Shown one piece after another: positions 34,899 to 46,247 of a DNA stretch of 64,000 nucleotides. The notes under the pieces are model-generated. The model was not told the origin of the DNA and searched no databases. It saw only the letters and a list, made by a program, of their open reading frames with translations. The stretch lies in NCBI GenBank assembly GCA_047967505.1, contig CM106540.1. One strand, given 5' to 3'. The position numbers were made by a program, and so were the translations under genes. This DNA is from Dipteris shenzhenensis (Eukaryota; Polypodiophyta; Polypodiopsida; Gleicheniales). How positions within the stretch are numbered: position 1 is the stretch's first letter; the number at the start of each line of letters is the position of its first letter.

Positions 34899-37628
34899 CT
34901 ATTCATGTTTACTTGTCCATTTATGGTTTCTAAATATCTTCGATTCCCTCCATTGTCTATGTCTCTCTGTTGCCATTGAATTGTCTAGAGTTTGTCTTTG
35001 TCTTTGCTTTTGGGCTAGAAGAAAAGCAAGCTTGATTTTGGAGCTAGCAACTTTTCTTTTAGCATGCAGCCTCTGTAGTATGCCTCGGTAAAACCATTGG
35101 AAGACTTCCTTCAGACTATTTGCCTTTTGACTCCCTCCATAGTGTTGTGTGTGTCTGAAAAATGCATTACGTGCCATGTAGTGAGGCTTCTCCATGCCTT
35201 GGGTAGACCAAATTGCTGGGCATCCATACTTTTTGACAAAATAGGGAAGGTGGTTGTAGATGATATGCTGTAAGACATAAGAATGCATAGTAAGTAATAA
35301 AAAAAAGAGGATCACACTTAAGTAAAAGAAGAAGACAGAACCTTACCATGTAGTGAGTTATATTGCAAGCTATCCACGCGTCTTTCATTGACTTCCCAAA
35401 ATGTTTAATTGCCTCCTCAAAGTTCTTGTAATCACTCTTTGCCCATGTTACTTTGTCATAGAACATGAAGAGTTAATCAAGAGACCTCCACACCTCTGCC
35501 TTCACATTTCGTGCTTCCCCATCTGCCTCATGATCTTTCACAGCATTATGGACTTGCTTCCACAATCCATAATTAATCTTTGAAACTGTACTACCTTGCC
35601 TTACTTGCTTACTATGTTTGGGTCAAGACAAGAATCTTCTTGCCTTAACACCACCAATAGAGGGCTTGATTGGTACCTCCTTGCCATTGGTAGACTTTTT
35701 AAAATCCTTTGTGATTTGAACATCTCCTCCATGCAGACCTATATCGGATAACACTTTTTTCAATGCTTGAAGAGCATTCTTTCTATTTTTTTCGGGATGG
35801 AGTTTCCAAGCAAATCCAATATATAAAAATACCAATTTCTCAATAATTCGACATAGACCATGCAATGTGCAGATGTGAACATTACATAGTGGAATGTCCA
35901 GAATGGCCTTGAAGTCAGGGTCAACTTTATCTCTATTAGGTGCTCTCTTCCACCATTTTGAATCCATTACTTGAGCTGATTCTTTGCAGTAAAGACAAGG
36001 AGACTTTGAGTTGCCTCCTTTACTAACGTTATACATGGACTTAAGTGTTTTAAGATCCCCGACCATGTGCCACTCTACTTGAAAATCACCTTTTCCTGCA
36101 ACATGGAGATTCTCGCCTTGCACTTGTCTTTTGATTATTCTTGGTATTTCCGTGTGGTGAAACACCCAATCTAGTGTTTCATGGTTTTTGTCTTCACCTG
36201 CCAGATTATAGAAAACAAAAGTCTTACTATAACAGATTTGAAAACAATGACCAAAATCAAGTACAAAACAAAATGATCATACCTAGAACGAGCCTAACCA
36301 CCATATGTGTTTCTTCGACTGCACACTAAAATACTTCGAACTCGCTTCAGTCAATGATGTATCAATTACTTCATTCATCAATGTAATAGTAACTCTTTCC
36401 ATTTTCTTTTCGTTTACAACCTCACACTCATCCAGTTTGATAACAAATTTCAAAATGCCTTTGCACTCCTCAAATGTTATTCCATAAAACTCGACCATTC
36501 TTCTTTGAAGTTGTTGTAGATCTACAAATATATTGTTCCAAGGGTCATACACAGTGGTTCCTTTACCACCATGAAATATTTCTTCAATATGGATATATTG
36601 CCCAATAAATTCATCTATACTTTCATTCAAATGACCTCTTATCCTCCACACGGTTGCTGGATTTGGCAGTAAAACTCGTTTAATCCTTTGATCTTTCAAA
36701 GTTGAGGATATCGCATGGAAAATCGAACTATATCCCTTCGTGCTAACTCCACTAACATCAAGAGCCTCTTGGATTATAGTGCCATCAACTTGATTATTGG
36801 ATACAAAGTCCTCTACAACATTGCGTTTGACTGTTTTGTATTTTTTTGCCTCAATCAAACCTTTTGCTACACCACAAGAAAGCAATCCTTTCAATTTTTT
36901 AACAGGAAGAAGGTTTGGATCCATATTTTCTTTTGCAGGCTCCAATAATTTCCTATAGTAAGAACACAATATGCCTATATCATTCAGCACCTCCATTCTT
37001 GTTTTGTGGTAAGGGACGAAATAGATATAGTCATTTGAGAGCCTTTTTGAGTATACAAAATGATAAATTTCAATCTAACCTTGCTTCTTGAATTTGTCGC
37101 TTGCATCCACCAGTCCCAGCCTTCAAATTTGCAATGTTTTTAATCTTCCTGCTACGTAGTTTGTCTCCAAGCACGGTTCTCTTCTTTCTTGCTCTTGTCA
37201 ACTCTTTTTCTCTTTGAATGCTCCTCAATTTCATTCTGCAACTGCTGCTCCAATTTTGCACGAATGGCTATCTTCTGCATCTTGGCCCCCTTTTCTTGTA
37301 GGTACATCATTTTATACGTTTCCGCAAATGCAGACTGCGCTGAAATATAACCAAGAAGTCCATTTTGTCCATCGCCGGCAAACCTCAGTAATGTGGTGGG
37401 ATTGACAAATGAAGGTGTAGAGTTTTTTACTTAACATTTTGGATATATGCTTCCATCGCACCATAAGTCAATATGTTGAAGCCCTTCTCTTCTCATATTT
37501 TCCCGCTGTTGAGCATTCAGCACCGTATCCTTTCGTCTTTTTTGTGCTAGAGCATATTGTTCTTCTAAGTCGATGTGAAGATGGTGTAATCGCTTCTTCT
37601 GAGATAGTGACTCACTAGTATCGGCCAT
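34899..37628 (-). pseudogene. gene D: putative transposase of an unrecognised superfamily
   Basis: Four exons, minus: 37628-37080, 36997-36283, 36197-35347, 35267-34899, with GT-AG borders. Exon 1 (MADTSESLSQKKRLHH) includes HIDLWCDG and GDGQNGLLGY, shared with the frame at 63676-64000, then a Lys/Glu coiled-coil-like stretch. Exon 2 holds KLDE followed by ERVTITLMN (36430), a candidate first Asp on an RNase H-like strand. Exon 3 has EWHMVGDLK (36055, second Asp), CLYCKES and LHGLCRIIEKL. Exon 4 has STQGMEKPHYMARN (35190, candidate Glu) and NSLKEVFQWFYRG. Lesions: TAA at 37431, frame shifts near 37200 and 36330, TGA at 35623 (CGA to TGA would fit CpG decay) and TAA at 35473. The catalytic assignments are inference from layout. 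Confidence 0.68.
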
Positions 37629-37997
37629 TTTTTGTGCTTCTGAGGTTGCAAAGTTTGCTTGTTAATCTCATAGTCGTTTTGTAACATGAATCGTGGAAGT
37701 GTGGCGGTATCCATGTGAATATTTTGAAAACTTGCAATCACCAAGTTCAGTGATGGATTCTTCATGAAAGGCCTGCACACGTTGGTAAAAGAGATGCGGA
37801 ATCTTTGGTAAACAAAAAAAAATCTAAGGAGATATTTAATGCAAAATCATGTTAGTCAGACAAAAGATTATCTTATTCCATTCTGAATTGACAGTTCTGT
37901 AGTCCTTACTGACAGTTCTGAGCCACGTTTCCGTATTTTACTATTTTTGAGGTCTTTTAGGAGAGAAATAAATCAAAAAATAGTGAATTTCTTACAG

Positions 37998-38033
37998 GGC
38001 TCCAAAATGAGTTCCCTTTTTCCCTAATGATGG
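37998..38033 (-). repeat. right terminal inverted repeat of the 11-kb element
   Basis: 36 bp. On the minus strand it begins CCATCATTAGGG and ends CTCATTTTGGAGCC. TA follows at 38034-38035. It is the partner of 26682-26718. Confidence 0.88.
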
Positions 38034-38944
38034 TACTCAAGATAAGAGCCATGCTACCTAGAAGTTCTCATGAGCTCAATCATCCCATGACTTCCAAGAA
38101 ATCTGTCCCGAGCTTGGAATCAATAGATTTCTCTTATGTTAATCCCCAAAGGTCTTAGTCTCATAACATAAAATGAAATAAAAATTCCAAAAAAGGCTCG
38201 ACTTTAAATGTTAGATACTCATTTTTAATCAACGAAAATAATATTCATGATTCTTTAGGGGGGATCCAAAGTCCAAAAGAACAAAGAACTCCTTTTTATC
38301 CATCCTTTCTACTAGTAATTAAGATAGCTTACAAAATAAAATCAAAAGGTCATACCAGTCCAAGGGCCACCATATAGTAGTAAAATTTTTCAAAAGCTAA
38401 GCCCTCCCATCGGGTCAAAGTATACGATAATAGCGTGTGCATTCTACTAATGCATCCCCTAGATTAGGAAGCCATAGTCCCTTAGTTTAGGAAAAGAAAA
38501 GTTCTTCAGTATAAAGTTCCCAAATGACCATAAATGGGCCCTTGTGAATGAATCTCATTTATAGCCATATCTCATGTCATAAGGTTGTAAAAAATGAAAC
38601 CTATATCACATATATTTTCTACCATGAGGGCTCTTAATCCTACATTCTAGTCAAACCCAAAGCGTAAAGATTCTAGTCAAACCCAAAGTCAAGTGCGTAA
38701 AGATTAAACCCAACAAATATGGAGCAAGGCCTGGGATTTCCTCTTAAAAGGGACTCTTACTAAATACTGCATATATATAGACTTAGTAAAGGTTTACTAA
38801 TTGCTTAAATGGATGACCAATGCCATACATAGTCATCCAAACTGGGTCGAGGGCATAAAAGGACATATAATGTGTGCAAGTTGCCACACGCCGTCTATGC
38901 TTTGTGCCACCCCAGTCCAAAGTATATACTAGTAGCAAACATGT

Positions 38945-39008
38945 CACTGCCACAATCCTGGCAGTCTTCAGAGCCTCACTGCCACAATCCTGGCAGTCTT
39001 CAGAGCCT
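38945..39008. repeat. perfect 32-bp tandem duplication with small hairpins
   Basis: Two identical 32-bp units starting CACTGCCACAATCCTGGCAG. Each contains CTGCCA...TGGCAG, which can pair as a small stem. Confidence 0.9.
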
Positions 39009-39336
39009 ATCCACAGCGCTATGAAAAACAAACCAATCGAAGCTAGTATTCAAACACTGAAATGCGATTCTATAAGGCCATCCCACTCAGTCCATTTATC
39101 TGCATCCAAATCAGAAACCTTCTGATCAGTCTATGTAACTGCCTTAACCACACAGTTACCACGGAATTGTCAAACCAAAAGCTAGAGTCTCAAAACCGAA
39201 TGGGTATGTTCCATCCTATTGAGGTCGCAGTGGATCAACCTCTATAAACTGATCCAAAACTTGTAAAAATATTTGAGTACCACCATACAGTGAAGCACAT
39301 GTGGCATAGGGATTGGGAGACCATGCTACATCACAA

Positions 39337-39385
39337 CACACACACAATGCTGCATTACGACACACACACAATGCTGCATTACAAC
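39337..39385. repeat. short tandem repeat
   Basis: CACACACACAATGCTGCATTAC occurs twice in a row, about 24 bp apart, with one base difference next to it. Confidence 0.85.
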
Positions 39386-40425
39386 ACGCTCCCATGTAGT
39401 TCGATCAGAGTAGCATCCAGGGTTGAAGGCATGGCTAGGTCCCTAGTTTGAACGACCAGTCAAAGCAGCCAGAGTGTTCCACATGTACCATCATAAGAAA
39501 TATCACGGTGCATCTTTAATCGAACACCAGGGGGAGAAAAGTATCACAGACTCTCTGAAATAATCACCGCATTATCCGTGGAGGCCATCGACACTAAACA
39601 GTCACGTTCACAAAGCATCCCAGTTTTTTCTTTCGGGATGGGCTCTTGGCCCAGGCTTGCAAATTAGAGTTGGTCAATATACGAAAGAATCGACCTCTCA
39701 GACTAGACACAGCATTCACGACTAAATCCCCATTGTGGCAGAGCTGGCTATTCTCAAAGCTGCTCCCATCTATCGAACCCATGCACAGAAGGCCCAACTG
39801 TCAGTCTCGCCAAAACCCAGCAGATCATTGCGCTTTCATTTCAGCATATGAAAATCATGAAAATCTTCTATGCACATTCAAAGTAAGCGAATAGATAGTA
39901 GTCACAACAAATCCATATATTTTATGTGATACAAAAGCTTGCAGGTCGCTCGGGAGGTTCCATGTCAATATAGAAACTTTAACTGCCTATATTGTCACGT
40001 AAATCTCCCCAGATGGGCGACCCAGCACGGTCTACTGCTGATAAAGGAACTACGTACCGGAGAAGGGACCTTGCAGCTAGCAAGAGACAGGTAATCCCAG
40101 TAGAGTGTTAAAGGGCATCGTTCCCAGTCACCTAGCGAGCAAGCTTAGACACACGGATATTGACTTCTATACAAATACCAACTCGAGCTTTGTGTGAGCT
40201 TGGAACAGCAGGGAAAGTCCAAAATCGTGACCCTCTTGCTCGTCAAGCACTAATTAATGGTAGTTAGCGTAGATCTTAATAACCGTTTGGGGAGCTCCCG
40301 ACCATTTGCGGGGGGCGTAGAGGACTCAGAGATCTTGAGAAGGCCTTTTCGCATAGTTACTTAGAGGGCGATACGTGATTTTCCATTCCAGGCAAAGGTA
40401 TTTTATAAGAGCTCAGTGGCCGAGC

Positions 40426-40584
40426 ATGGAGACAAGCAGTAGAGCAGCAAGGAACGGAGACTCAGCAGGCGTTGTAGCAAAAAGACCTACCAGGAGGCGC
40501 GGGAGCCAGCAAAGTCGGGAGCTTATAGGTGGAGACCAGCCTGTGAAGAGAACTCCGATGAAGGTGGAGCTGCATGAGTTGTAG
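40426..40584 (+). CDS. possible small basic protein or exon, unrecognised
   Basis: A 52-codon frame from METSSRAARNGDSAG in a locally GC-rich stretch. It is Arg-rich in the middle and ends TPMKVELHEL. The last part shares PMKVEL with the first exon of gene A at about 27237-27256, which may be chance. Long antisense frames overlap, so coding is not established. Confidence 0.22.
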   Translation: METSSRAARNGDSAGVVAKRPTRRRGSQQSRELIGGDQPVKRTPMKVELHEL

Positions 40585-41488
40585 AAAGTGTGGTATGGAG
40601 CGTAAAAGCAACAGCCCAGAGAACTTCCAATGGAGGGAAAGAAAGGCAACGACGACTTCCGAACCTGTGCGCGCTCCATCAGCCCTGCAAGTTGTAACCG
40701 CAGGCTTGAATGACTCGCTATGAAGACCAAGGTATTGCCTAATTGTGTACCACAGTTTTCCAGGAACTTGGAAGTCTGCCCCTCGGGCTTCGTGGAACCA
40801 GCTTCTCTCGATTCTCAAATGTACACTTTCTTCGATATGGCACGCTTCCTACAATCACCTCTCCATCCTTGCCTCCTCCTGAATGGTGCGTGCCAGATCT
40901 ATCTCCATCATCCTCCATTCTTTCCACCTTTCAATGCTCTGGAGTTTGTGGTCCTCACTGTCCATTTACCATAATAAACAAAAAATATTCCAATATATCT
41001 TCAGGATATACATATTCAAGAATAGATTCAAACAAGGGCACACCTCAACCATACCGAGATAATAAATGTTCCCCGTGTTCCCATGTATCAAAGTGGAACT
41101 TAGTGGACATCTCCTTATTCATGTCCCTCCACATTGGTAAAATTATACCACATGCAAGTCCAATACCAAGATGTACTCCTCTATATAGTAGTATCCCCCA
41201 TAAAGTACTCGATACTAGCTTAAAGGGCCTAATTCAAAAAACCAATATGAGTTGTATCAAAAAATCCATAGGTCCGATACATGGGGGGGTTAATTAGTGC
41301 CCATACCTCCTCCAAGCTATGGGGGTCTACCAGTTATAGGCACACCCAAAGGTTTACCATGATCTCTAGGGGGACGGATGTGTGTGTGCGTGTGGCCTAT
41401 GTATAGTCCTATGACTACTATTAGCCCATTAGATGGACTTAGTGGTCTTTGCACATCCTGCGATCACAAGGGTCCCCAATGGGAGGGG

Positions 41489-41560
41489 TGTGTATGTGTG
41501 TGTGTGTGTGTGTGTCTGTGTTTGCATGCGCGCGCGGAAGCATGGGCATGAGTGTGTGTT

Positions 41561-41627
<67 letters not shown>
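41489..41627. repeat. compound microsatellite (TG)n and (AG)n
   Basis: TG runs at 41489-41516 and 41551-41580, separated by a CG-containing linker, followed directly by an uninterrupted AG run at 41581-41627. Confidence 0.97.
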
Positions 41628-41628
<1 letters not shown>

Positions 41629-44600
41629 TTAACCTAGTTTCTTAAGTCAAGCTATCTGCTGGCATTTTGTATTGAATCATCAAGGTTACTCTTTGGTTGA
41701 GATAATTTCTTTGAGTCACCCTATAAGAAAACACATGTAGATTTGTTATGATCCATACGTTTACTTTTGATAGAACCTTAAATGCCGAGCATACCCATCT
41801 TCAAAGCATTTCCAAGCATGTTGATCGCATCCTTGTGTGTATACCCAATTCTAATCCATTTAATGAAATGAATAATGCCACGTGATGGTTATACTTGTGA
41901 GGTGCATTTTGATCACATATACATAAGTGGAAAATTACAACATGACCTCAATAAATTTATTAACCTTTTCATGTTTTTCATCTCATTTCAAATATCTTGC
42001 ACATATATTTTGTACCATTAGAATAAAATAAAGATTAAGGAAAATTTCCACACTTGTCCTTTAACATGATACTTCAAGAGCTTTTGGATCTCTACCTTTG
42101 CTATAAATGTAACCCAATTGTTATATTTTGTTGATCATCTTGCAATCTTGAATTGAAATCAAATAATACAAACGCTAGTATCATTAAAAGGAATTGGAAA
42201 TCGTAGCAATAATCAAAGCAAACTAATTAAGCATAATAGGAAGACTAAGCAAGGAAAAGCCTTCACCAATAGCAAATGTGAATGAGATTTCTTTAATAGA
42301 GACTAGGACATCTAAAGTCCTTATGACAAGGCCTTAAAAAAATATAAAACCAAAGAACTCAATGCACCAAACCAATAACAAAGAGTACAAGTAATAATGA
42401 TATTTAACTTAATAATAACCATTTCAATTTATGCTATTTTTAATTATATAATTTTGATGTACAATTCGGAATTGAATCATCCATAAAATCATAGCTTACC
42501 AATGAAATCTCCTAAGTGATAAAACTAATTTTATCTTATAAAAGATAATTGATACATCAGGAGGGCTAGGATTGGCATTACAATGGAAGATGATTATTTT
42601 CATAGGAGCATTGATTTCTAAGAGCAAAGATGAAGTGTGAGTTTTGCAAACAAGTGGATGCCCTATCTCAATCACTGTACCTTTCTCTCAAGATCAAAGG
42701 TTTTGAATTCAGATTCAGGAAATCCCCTGCAAGCTCTTAAGTCACTATAAGAGGTTGGGTGGGTAGACAAGGTCTAGAGATAAAAGAAGGAATGGATTGT
42801 TATCAACAATAGTTCACTTGTTGGATTGGTGAATTGAGAAATTATACTTAGTATGGCCAGCTTGGGCCTCCAAGCCTAATTCCATGAGAATAAAAAGGCT
42901 AAAACTTCCAAAGGATCTTGATTTGGCCAATTAGGATCCATTATCCGAGCAAGATAGGCAAGAGATAGAGAGAAAAAGCAAGCTTGGGAGGTAGGGGAGA
43001 AAGAGGCAACAAGAAGGGGTAAGATGAAAGAGTTGGAATCAAAGAGAATGAGAGAGCAAGATGAAGTAGAAAAGAAAGACAGGAGTGCAAGAGAGAGATG
43101 CAAGATTCAAATGAGGCTGCCAATGGAAGTTTGGCAATGAAAAGGCATCAATAACCTATAAATATTCAAGTGTCCAATGTTCCTCTAGCCATCACTTAAA
43201 ATATGGCATTTTAACAAAACTAGTGACTCTATTAGTGATGCAACCTAAAATTTTTAACTACTATTTATAATCCTCTAGAAATCCATTGCATCTAGTCGCT
43301 AAGTGCATCGCTCTATAACTTTAGATTTTTCCCTATCTTAGAAACTTTGCTAGTGACATGGCTTGAATCACGTAGCGAAATAGAGAAAATGTGCCCCTCA
43401 CTTGCTCTATTGGGATTTGAAGGATGAGGACCAATTTAGTTGCTGCATGCTCCCATGCATAGTTTTTACTAAATGAATAGTGATTAACTATTTATTTCCA
43501 TCATCAGTTGATGAATGATGGATCTAGTGTAATGTATTTTTTGGTTTGGAGCAATGATCATAGCAACCTTGGCTTTTTTTTACAAGGGCATCATTGTGGG
43601 CTACTTTTGTAGGAGAAACATGGCAAGCATGTTCCTTAACCTCCTAACCTCTTGCATTAACCTCTTTACCAATTAGCTTAAATTGGTCTCTGATGTCCTT
43701 GACTTAGATGAGATGGTCTCACAATGGGTCACCTTCCCTATTACAACTGGCCTTAGACATTGGGCACCCAAGGAGAATCGCACAACTCATAGCTATACTT
43801 GAGAATTGTGCGAGCTTTATGTTATGCCTTTTTTTAGCTAGACTTGTAGAAGTTAAGTTATCCTTATCATGATGAGGATGGTTAGTGCTTCAATGTTTCC
43901 CTTCCAACTCTTTTACTCTTTTGAATCTACTGTAAAGGTGATGACTTTCCATGTTTTTCTTAACTTGAGTTCACTATTCACCAAACCTTCAAGAGTGGCT
44001 AATTTGTCTCATTTACTTTAATCTTATGAAAACAAGTCCACTCTAGTTGTTGAAAATTGCAAGCCATACAACTCTGTGGAGAGGACACTAGAGGAGGCTG
44101 GTGCTTACAATTGGGTCTCCTTTATCCTTAGGAGGCATTGCTTCTTTGATGAAATTACAAGGAGTGTACTTTGGGCCTAAGCATGTGGATTTTTATTTTG
44201 AAAAATAATAAAAGGAATCCCTACCCTTGTCCTTGTATTCCATTCCAAATTGACCTCTGCTTGCCAAATCGTAAGGCTCAACTAAAGTCTTTTTTGGAGT
44301 CACATTAGATCAAATTGGAGAACTCAAAATGATTGATTCTCTTGAAGGTCTTTCAAATGGTGCCTTACTATGGACCCAATTGTTGAACTCCATATGTACA
44401 AATATGATGACTTTTTGCTCAAGCATCTTTAAAACTTCCCTTTCTAAAATGATTAACTCTAGGGACAAAAGTAGAGGCCTTAGGTAACATCAAGAATGTT
44501 ATGAAGGAAAAAAAGTAATGATTTGCAAAAAAAGAATGACTATCTAGAATACTATGATGTAATCATATGAGCATCTAGTCTACTACATGAACATAAGAAA

Positions 44601-45891
44601 TGACAAGGGCATCTAGTCTACTACATGAACATAAGAAATTCCCTTGTCATATACCCTTTGTAAAAGGGGGTTTTGTTTGAGCTTTATGCAATTTATGGAT
44701 AGGATTCATGTTATCCTCACTAATTGGACAACAAAAACTTTCAGGCTAATTACCAATAGCCCATGCAAAAGCTTTATATATCTCATTTGTGTCATGAAGT
44801 CCTATCCAATCACTCGCTCAATGATGCCACCACTCAACTAAGTATCCATATATAGGATATTTTGATCTACTACTTTGTCACTTACCCAACTAGAACATGT
44901 ATGTCCAATTTGGGTAAGTCTTTCAAGTCCACAATTTCTCACATTCGCTCCTATGCCTAAGAGGGACAAGGGCCAATAAGACAATTCTTTGTATTTCAAG
45001 TCTACGATTTCTCACATAGGTGTCTATGCCTAAACTGATAAGGGCCAATAAGATACTTCATTGGCATTGGTATAAGGTTTGCTTCTAATGAAACAAACAT
45101 AAACATTATCTACCATCTAAGTTATATACATTTCCCTCCATTTTATTCTCTCTCAACACAACCCACTTCTACAATCCTCATCAACAATTAAGGCAAAAAC
45201 ATGCATAGCTCATATCCATGGCCTACCATCTTGTGGTCTAAGTTTTGCCAAAATATAATTTTGGCCACAGTGTCCTCTTATAAAGTCACATATCACACTT
45301 ATCAACAACTTCTATACACTTTTGGAATCTAGTCATGCATTAGTTGGATAAGAAATGTACATAGCCCAAACAAAAAATAGTAAAATCTTTATGTGGAACT
45401 AATTTACATACGCTGGATGATAATCTAATTATTGCCTATCCATCTAACTTATGCATGTAATCAACATTGACTTAAGATCTTTGGAGATGTCCATCAGCAT
45501 TTATAAACATTGGAACAGCTTTATCAACCCATATTCCACTCAAATGTAAGAAGTAAACAAACAACTTACTCTTGCCGCTCTGATTCCACTTCACTAAAAG
45601 AAATGAACCCATAGGTTTTATAGAAAGCATGCATATCGTTTTGCCTTGGTGCATAGGCTACACTCCAAGCTTCACACTTTTTTTGGATCATAAGATGAAG
45701 ACTTTTCCTAAATCCTAAATATTTAATATTTCTTTAGCATTTGGAGGAGAACCCTCTGCCCAGCACAACGAGGAAACCACGCTTCATCTTCTCATACTTA
45801 CTGTCCTCCCAACTTTTTTCCTCTCAAATCAAATCTCCTTCGAAGCTTGACAAATAATTACATGCATTGGTTTCTATGGTCTTCCCTCCAA

Positions 45892-46031
45892 GAACTCTTT
45901 TATTCCAAGATGATTTTTGAGGTCTTCTTGTCTTGACATCAACTGACTTTAGGATAACCTTGTTTCCCATGTTGTCGACACCCTTTTCACTAGTTCTTGA
46001 CTTCAAAAATCATCTTGGAATAAAAGAGTTC
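45892..46031. repeat. 33-bp inverted repeat with 74-bp loop
   Basis: The left arm 45892-45924 (GAACTCTTTTATTCCAAGAT...) and right arm 45999-46031 are reverse complements with 32 of 33 bases matching. The transcript would form a long, nearly perfect hairpin. No gene overlaps it. It lies about 220 bp past the 3' end of the nitronate monooxygenase gene. Confidence 0.9.
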
Positions 46032-46247
46032 GACATTTTCATCATGTCTATAAACAGCCAGAGGGTAACATTATACCTTACAGAACGTTCAGTTACCTTT
46101 GATCCAACACATTTTCATATACATGGCTTCATATCGATAAGATACAAACAAGGTCATTTTTACAGCCTATGTGAATCAAACTATAGGACAAAAACCTTTT
46201 ATGTCCATACCATAACTAGTAAAGAGGTTATGGAACCTATTCCATTG

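Larger units (their letters stand above)
26682..38033. mobile_element. 11.35-kb multi-gene DNA transposon, unrecognised superfamily
   Basis: Imperfect inverted repeats at both ends are flanked by TA on each side (26680-26681 and 38034-38035), consistent with a 2-bp TA target duplication. Inside are four genes: A (plus), B (minus, CENH3-like histone fused to a Ulp1-like protease), C (plus) and D (minus, transposase-like). The layout is two convergent pairs around a shared B-C spacer with repeated inverted motifs. D reads inward from the right end and A inward from the left end. Size and gene number exceed most plant cut-and-paste elements. No DNA polymerase B, retroviral integrase or capsid was recognised, so it is not an obvious Maverick/Polinton. 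A, C and D carry stops or frame breaks; B does not. Confidence 0.82.
38036..46247. other. non-coding spacer with simple repeats
   Basis: No gene with recognisable domains. 39900-40950 is noticeably more GC-rich than the rest. The stretch 44572-44645 carries a tandem copy of CATCTAGTCTACTACATG with flanks. 44930-45060 has a roughly 75-bp diverged tandem repeat around TTTCAAGTC...GGGCCAATAAGA. Other short features are listed separately. Confidence 0.5.

Noticed and set aside
26682-38033. Maverick/Polinton or integrated virus
   Set aside because: A protease-like domain is present, but no DNA polymerase B, integrase, packaging ATPase or capsid frame could be found, and the ends carry TA rather than a longer duplication.
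40743-41297. 184-codon plus-strand frame
   Set aside because: Overlapping frames on both strands, no motif, no splice or start context; probably chance.
42876-43123. Ser/Leu-rich minus-strand frames
   Set aside because: Opposite of a purine-rich, low-complexity stretch; no other support.
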